Shown piece after piece: positions 59,707-64,000 of a stretch of 64,000 nt of DNA. Location: assembly GCA_964509205.1 (NCBI GenBank), contig CAZDVW010000004.1:1-64000 (forward strand), read 5' to 3'. Source of the DNA: Duodenibacillus sp964509205 (GTDB lineage Bacteria; Pseudomonadota; Gammaproteobacteria; Burkholderiales; Burkholderiaceae_F). Position 1 is the first letter of the stretch. Each line of letters starts with the position of its first letter. The position numbers were made by a program, and so were the translations under genes. The notes under the pieces are model-generated. The model made no database searches. It had not been told where the DNA came from and saw nothing but the letters and a program-made list of their open reading frames with translations.

Positions 59707-60690
59707 ATGTTCGATCTGATTAAAGAAGATTTGCAGACGATTTATGAAAAAGATTCTTCTGCGGAGAGCCGGCTTGAGGTCGCTCTTTGCTATCCGGGTT
59801 TCCATGCGCTTCAGTTTCATCGAGCTGCGCACTGGTGTCATATCCAGGGGTGGACGACTGTTGCGCGCGTCGTGAGTTCCCTTGGTCGATTTTTTACCGG
59901 AGTTGAAATTCATCCGGCTGCAAAGATCGGACGCCGTGTGTTCATTGATCATGGCATGGGGGTCGTCATTGGAAATACAGTCGAAATTGGAGACGACTGC
60001 ACGATTTATCAGGGAGCGACAATCGGCGGAACCGATATCGGCAAAGAAAATGCAAAACTGACGATCAAAAACAATGTCGTGGTGGGAGCCGGTGCGCAGA
60101 TCCTCGGCGGTGTGACGGTGGGTGAAAATGCACAAATCGGACCGAGTGCCGTTGTTCTAAAGTCTGTCGGTGCGCATGTGGCGGTCGGATTGCCTCAGCA
60201 TATTGCCAAAAATGTCAAAGGGCTTTCATTCAGTGCTGAAGAAGCTCGAAAACTGGAGGCACTTGTTGAGACGCAAGCGGAGGAAATTCGTCAATTGCGT
60301 GCAGAACTTGGCTCGAGTAAGAAAGCGGATGAAGTTGAGAAAAAGCCGACGGTGAAAAAAGCCAAACAGACGACGAAAACGAAAAATGCCGTCCAATCGA
60401 AATCGGACTCGGTTGTCAAAAATAAGAAAACGACGTCTTCGAAGAAGACCGCAGCCTCTTCTGCAAAGAGAGCGGTTTCTGCTCGAAAGGCGGCGGCAGG
60501 AAAGAAGACTCCGTCTGACGCGGCAGTGAAAAAAACACCCATCCGAAAAATAGCTTCGAAGGCGAAAGCCTCAGAGGCAGCGACTTCGTCGAAAAAGACC
60601 AAAACCGCTAAGAAGTCGGCTCGTTCAGATTCTCTCGTTCGGCGCAAAACGGCAAAGAAGGCAGATGGCGGACAGAAGAAAGCTCAATGA
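59707..60690 (+). CDS. cysE: Serine O-acetyltransferase with histone H1-like lysine-rich tail
   Basis: 327 residues from ATG 59707. Residues ~1-185 are a short-form CysE: helical N-part, then hexapeptide left-handed beta-helix with GRRVFIDHGMGVVIGNTVEIGDDCTIYQGATIGGT (catalytic His/Asp region) and AQILGGVTVGENAQIG. Residues ~190-215 form a coiled coil. About 115 more residues are Lys/Ala/Ser/Thr-rich (SSKKTAASSAKRAVSARKAA), like bacterial histone H1-like proteins. The enzyme makes O-acetylserine for cysteine synthesis. The tail could bind nucleic acid; its presence on CysE is unusual. Confidence 0.9.
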   Translation: MFDLIKEDLQTIYEKDSSAESRLEVALCYPGFHALQFHRAAHWCHIQGWTTVARVVSSLGRFFTGVEIHPAAKIGRRVFIDHGMGVVIGNTVEIGDDCTIYQGATIGGTDIGKENAKLTIKNNVVVGAGAQILGGVTVGENAQIGPSAVVLKSVGAHVAVGLPQHIAKNVKGLSFSAEEARKLEALVETQAEEIRQLRAELGSSKKADEVEKKPTVKKAKQTTKTKNAVQSKSDSVVKNKKTTSSKKTAASSAKRAVSARKAAAGKKTPSDAAVKKTPIRKIASKAKASEAATSSKKTKTAKKSARSDSLVRRKTAKKADGGQKKAQ

Positions 60691-60705
60691 TTTTTTTGAG
60701 GTAAT

Positions 60706-60745
60706 AAAAACGGCAGCGAGGGAGACCGCGCTGCCGTTTGTTTTA
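60706..60745. terminator. Bidirectional terminator between cysE and putP
   Basis: AACGGCAGCG / CGCTGCCGTT stem with TTTGTTTT on the plus side and TTTTTATT on the minus side; the two genes converge here. Confidence 0.88.
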
Positions 60746-60764
60746 TGGGCCTCTGTCAGCGGTT

Positions 60765-62246
60765 TTAGATGTCATTGACGGCAGAAGCCACTGTATCGAA
60801 GTTCTTCTTCATTTCTTCACTGGGTTCTTCCGTCATCAAACTGACGCAGAAGATGGCGATGCTTGCAAAGACAAAGCCGGGAAGAATTTCATAAAGTCCG
60901 AACCAGGCGAAGTGGTGCCAGATAAGAACGGTGCCGGCACCGGTAATCATGCCGGCAAGAGCCCCGCTTTTGTTCATCCGCTTCCACCAAAGACCGATCA
61001 GGATCACGGGACCGAAGGCGGCACCAAAACCAGCCCAAGCGTAGCTCACAAGGCCGAATACGAGACTGTTCGGATCCAGTGCAATCACAATGGCAATCAT
61101 TGCGATGAGAAGCACCATGCCGCGGCCAAAACACATGAGTTCAAATTCCGAGGCTTTCGGACGAATGAAAACGCGGTAAAAATCTTCCGTTAATGTTGAG
61201 GAACAGACCAAGAGTTGGCAGGAAAGGGTTGACATAACGGCCGCAAGAATTGCCGACATCAAAATACCGGCAATCCAGGGGTTGAAAAGCTGTTGGGCAA
61301 GAACCATGAAAATTCTCTCGTTGTTCTCGGCAACGAGAGAAACTTGACTGGAATGTTCTGCAAAATAGGCAGCACCGAAGAAACCGACGGAAACGGCGCC
61401 CGAAAGGCAAAAGATCATCCACATAATGGAAATTCTTCGCGCATTCGGCATGACGCGAATCGATTCGGCCGCCATAAAACGGACCAGAATGTGCGGCTGC
61501 CCGAAGTAACCGAGTCCCCAGACAAGAAGGCTTACCACACCAATCACTGTTTGACCCTGCATAAGATTAATCATGTTAGGGTCAATTTCAATGACGCGTT
61601 CCACGGTGGCAGAAAATCCGCCCAAGTCTGACATGACGACAATCGGAGTGACGACCAAAGCAATGCACATGAGCGAAGCCTGAATGGCATCTGTCCAACT
61701 GACGGCTAGAAAACCTCCGATAAAAACGTAGGCAATTGTGGCCGCGGCTCCCAACCAAATGGCTGTTGAGTAGGGCATATCGAAGGTGCTCTCAAACAGT
61801 CTGGCACCGGCAACCATACCGCTTGAGCAGTAAATTGTGAAGAAAATCAGAATCACGAAAGCCGAAATAATTCGAAGAGAGCGGCTCTTATCGTTGAAGC
61901 GGTGCGTGAAAAAGTCAGGCAACGTCAAGGAATTGTGTTCAAGTTCTGTGTAGAGTCGAAGTCTGGCTGAAACAAGTCGCCAATTAAAATAGGTTCCGAG
62001 CGTCAGTCCGATGGCAATCCAGCTTTCGCATAGCCCCGATGCATAGGCGGCTCCGGGCACGCCCATCAGAAGCCAGCCGCTCATGTCGCTGGCACCGACG
62101 GAAAGAGCTGTAACAATGCCGCCGACGCGTCGCCCTCCGAGAATGTAATCATTGAAATTGCGCGTATAAAAATAAGCACAAAATCCGAGGGTAATCATCA
62201 GAAACAAATAACTGCAAAATGTCACAGCAATCGGATTGTCAAACAT
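60765..62246 (-). CDS. putP: Sodium/proline symporter
   Basis: 493 residues, ~13 membrane spans of the SSS family. GGIVTALSVGASDMSGWLLMGVPGA (sodium/proline site, helix 2), SSGMVAGARLFESTF and ILAAVMSTLSCQLLVCSSTLTEDFY (helix 8-9 Ser/Thr site) match PutP. Imports proline with sodium. Divergent from the aldehyde dehydrogenase. Confidence 0.92.
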   Translation of the reverse strand: MFDNPIAVTFCSYLFLMITLGFCAYFYTRNFNDYILGGRRVGGIVTALSVGASDMSGWLLMGVPGAAYASGLCESWIAIGLTLGTYFNWRLVSARLRLYTELEHNSLTLPDFFTHRFNDKSRSLRIISAFVILIFFTIYCSSGMVAGARLFESTFDMPYSTAIWLGAAATIAYVFIGGFLAVSWTDAIQASLMCIALVVTPIVVMSDLGGFSATVERVIEIDPNMINLMQGQTVIGVVSLLVWGLGYFGQPHILVRFMAAESIRVMPNARRISIMWMIFCLSGAVSVGFFGAAYFAEHSSQVSLVAENNERIFMVLAQQLFNPWIAGILMSAILAAVMSTLSCQLLVCSSTLTEDFYRVFIRPKASEFELMCFGRGMVLLIAMIAIVIALDPNSLVFGLVSYAWAGFGAAFGPVILIGLWWKRMNKSGALAGMITGAGTVLIWHHFAWFGLYEILPGFVFASIAIFCVSLMTEEPSEEMKKNFDTVASAVNDI

Positions 62247-62332
62247 GGCGTATGCTCTAAACTTATCGTGGTGATTCGGTGCAGGTTACACCTTGAAAAA
62301 ACGCCCATTCTACTCTTAGGGAGGATCAGACC

Positions 62333-63751
62333 GTGTCGGGAATCGGCAATAGTTTGAGTGAAAATCTTCAAACGTTGTTTGAACGCCAAAAGCAAGATTT
62401 TGACGCTTCCGATTTGTCATGGGAAAAGGAATGGAATTTGCGAAAGAAGCGTCTGACTGTTTTAAGACGTGTAGTTTGCGACAATGCCCGTGACATCGCC
62501 CAAGTAATTTCCTCGGATTTCCACGGGAGACGCTTTGAGGAAACAGCACTTTCGGAGCTGATGCAAGTTACGGCGGAGATTGATCTCATGCTGGGCAAAG
62601 CAAAACGGTGGGCTGAAACGGAAAGTTGTCCCACGCCGTGGAAATTTTTCCCGGCATCGAGTCGGACGGTTTGCCAGCCGCGAGGAGTTGTCGGTGTCAT
62701 CGGGGCATGGAACTACCCGCTTGCTTTGAGTTTAATGCCCGTTGCAGACGCACTGGCCGCCGGCAACCGCGTCATGATCAAACTGCCGGAGCGAAGTCGG
62801 GCAAGTTCTGTATTTCTGGAGTCCCTTTTAAACAAGGCCTTTGATCCGACGGTGCTTGTGGCTTTCGTCGGAGATAGAGAGTTTGCCAAAGCATTTTCGA
62901 ACCTTCCTTTTGATCTTTTGTTCTATACAGGCGGGGCAGCGGTCGGACGGGAGGTGATGCGGGTAGCGGCGAGCAACTTGACCCCCGTCGTTTTGGAATT
63001 GGGTGGAAAAAGTGAAGCTCTGATTGCTCCTGAAGCGGATATGAAACAGGCGGTGAGACGCCTTCTTGTCGGGAAGATCCTCAATGCCGGACAAACGTGC
63101 ATTGCTCCCGATGTTGTTCGCGTTCCTGCGTCGCAACTCGGAGTGTTTATGGAAACCGTGCGTTTTTTCATCAAGCGTCTGTGTCCGAATCCGCAGAAGG
63201 TCACGGCGCTCATCGATGAAGTACAGGCGCAAAGGATTCAGGGACTTCTTGAAGATGCAAGATTGCACGGAACGCGTATTGAAAAAATAATGGATCCTGT
63301 TGCAGGCGATGTGTTTCGCCCCGGTTTCTTTCTTATGATCGATCCGCCCGAAGAGGCGGCTGTTTCGAAGGAAGAAATTTTTGGTCCGCTTTTCCTTGTC
63401 AGGACATATGACGATATTGAGCAAGAGATAAAAAAGTTACGGGCACGGACGGAAAAGCCGCTTGCTCTATATTGGTTTGATAGGAATAAAAAGCGCATTG
63501 CACGTATAGAACGAATGATTCCTTGCGGCGGCGTGACGGTAAATGACACACTGCTGCACTTTGCCCAGAACCGGCTTCCGTTCGGAGGAATTCGAACAAG
63601 CGGCATCGGTCAGTATCACGGGCGTGCCGGTTTCGATGCGATGAGCCATCGCGTCCCTGTTTTTGAACAATCACGTTTTTCATGTTTCGGTTGGCTTGAT
63701 CCGCCGTATTCCTTGGCGGCAAAAGCTCTTATTCGATTTTTTATGAGGTGA
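62333..63751 (+). CDS. Aldehyde dehydrogenase (coniferyl-aldehyde-dehydrogenase-like), GTG start
   Basis: 472 residues from GTG 62333, with GGGAGGA 7 nt upstream. NAD-binding and catalytic motifs: GVVGVIGAWNYPLALSLMPVADALAAGNRVMIKLPE, FYTGGAAVGREVM, VLELGGKS (catalytic Glu) and NAGQTCIAPD (catalytic Cys). Short form without a C-terminal extension, like class 3 ALDH and CalB, which oxidise medium-chain or aromatic aldehydes. Substrate not determined. Confidence 0.88.
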   Translation: MSGIGNSLSENLQTLFERQKQDFDASDLSWEKEWNLRKKRLTVLRRVVCDNARDIAQVISSDFHGRRFEETALSELMQVTAEIDLMLGKAKRWAETESCPTPWKFFPASSRTVCQPRGVVGVIGAWNYPLALSLMPVADALAAGNRVMIKLPERSRASSVFLESLLNKAFDPTVLVAFVGDREFAKAFSNLPFDLLFYTGGAAVGREVMRVAASNLTPVVLELGGKSEALIAPEADMKQAVRRLLVGKILNAGQTCIAPDVVRVPASQLGVFMETVRFFIKRLCPNPQKVTALIDEVQAQRIQGLLEDARLHGTRIEKIMDPVAGDVFRPGFFLMIDPPEEAAVSKEEIFGPLFLVRTYDDIEQEIKKLRARTEKPLALYWFDRNKKRIARIERMIPCGGVTVNDTLLHFAQNRLPFGGIRTSGIGQYHGRAGFDAMSHRVPVFEQSRFSCFGWLDPPYSLAAKALIRFFMR

Positions 63752-63755
63752 GCGT

Positions 63756-64000
63756 ATGAACAATGAGTATGTTCTCTCTGTTGAGAGGGAAAAAATTTAT
63801 CGTTTGTTAAATATCGGTGCGACGACGGTCGTTTCCGCAAAGTTTGAAAATGAAACCGATGCAATGGCCGCAGCGTGGGCTTGTGCATTGGATCTGAGCC
63901 CTTGCAAGGCGACGGTCGTGATTGATCGATCTCACTTTACGCGTCGTTTGATCGAGAAAAGCGGTATGTTTGTACTTCAACTTCCGACGGTTTCGATTGC
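63756..64000 (+). CDS. Flavin reductase-like (FMN-binding split barrel) protein, N-terminal part
   Basis: Starts at ATG 63756, 4 nt after the aldehyde dehydrogenase stop, and runs off the window (~81 residues). TTVVSAKFENETDAMAAAWACALDLSP and KATVVIDRSHFTRRLIEKSGMFVLQLP resemble flavoredoxin/flavin reductase domains that bind FMN non-covalently. Likely in one operon with the dehydrogenase. Confidence 0.8.
   Translation, partial: MNNEYVLSVEREKIYRLLNIGATTVVSAKFENETDAMAAAWACALDLSPCKATVVIDRSHFTRRLIEKSGMFVLQLPTVSI

Overview
The window reads as chromosome of a gut-type betaproteobacterium, most likely Burkholderiales/Sutterellaceae (Parasutterella-like). This rests on moderate GC, the hfq-hflX-hflK-hflC-DUF2065-purA order, EF-P with Arg32 next to EarP, trmJ close to cysE, several C4-dicarboxylate/anion carriers, and no carbohydrate catabolism genes. 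The genus is inference; no 16S gene is present.

Layout. 1-6.3 kb: end of an anion transporter, an exported SGNH hydrolase, and a PAP2-phosphoethanolamine transferase fusion divergent from an OmpR-type two-component system (probable lipid A modification and polymyxin resistance). 6.6-8.7 kb: relA. 8.8-16.9 kb: an IclR regulator facing a ureide/hydantoin-type catabolic cluster (M20 amidohydrolase, cyclic amidohydrolase, racemase, TRZ/ATZ-type amidohydrolase, DcuC-like carrier, EamA exporter). Five TTTCC-N7-GGAAA palindromes lie in its control regions. 17.0-30.98 kb: tRNA-Val, thrS with a Thr-rich leader peptide and attenuator-like terminator, infC with an AUA start, then a 5-gene insert (secreted propeller-like protein, DASS carrier, two CYTH-type proteins, LysR), then rpmI-rplT-pheS-pheT-ihfA-merR.

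31.0-38 kb: accessory island beginning at tRNA-Pro(GGG). It holds a small HTH protein, two HicB-like antitoxins without visible HicA, and a Mu-like tail fragment (tape-measure C-terminus, N, P, V, gp46, gp47 N-terminus) cut at both ends. The fragment is interrupted by a DUF2513 gene and a moron-like secreted protein. 38-40 kb: exported flavodoxin with an AraC regulator.

40-64 kb: mostly housekeeping. hfq-hflX, a short-type isopropylmalate dehydratase pair plus yhhQ inserted before hflK-hflC-DUF2065-purA, a phosphoribosyltransferase, a CobT-like VWA protein, efp-earP, uvrC-pgsA, mutS-suhB, trmJ, a cysE with a histone H1-like tail, putP, an aldehyde dehydrogenase and the start of a flavin reductase-like gene.

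Most notable: the IclR operator set, the thrS leader, the AUA start of infC, the PAP2-EptA fusion lacking a PAP2 histidine, the H1-tailed CysE, the decayed Mu tail module, and three AATTTGTCC repeats at exact 23-bp spacing upstream of cysE. All readings are by eye; no database or folding program was run.
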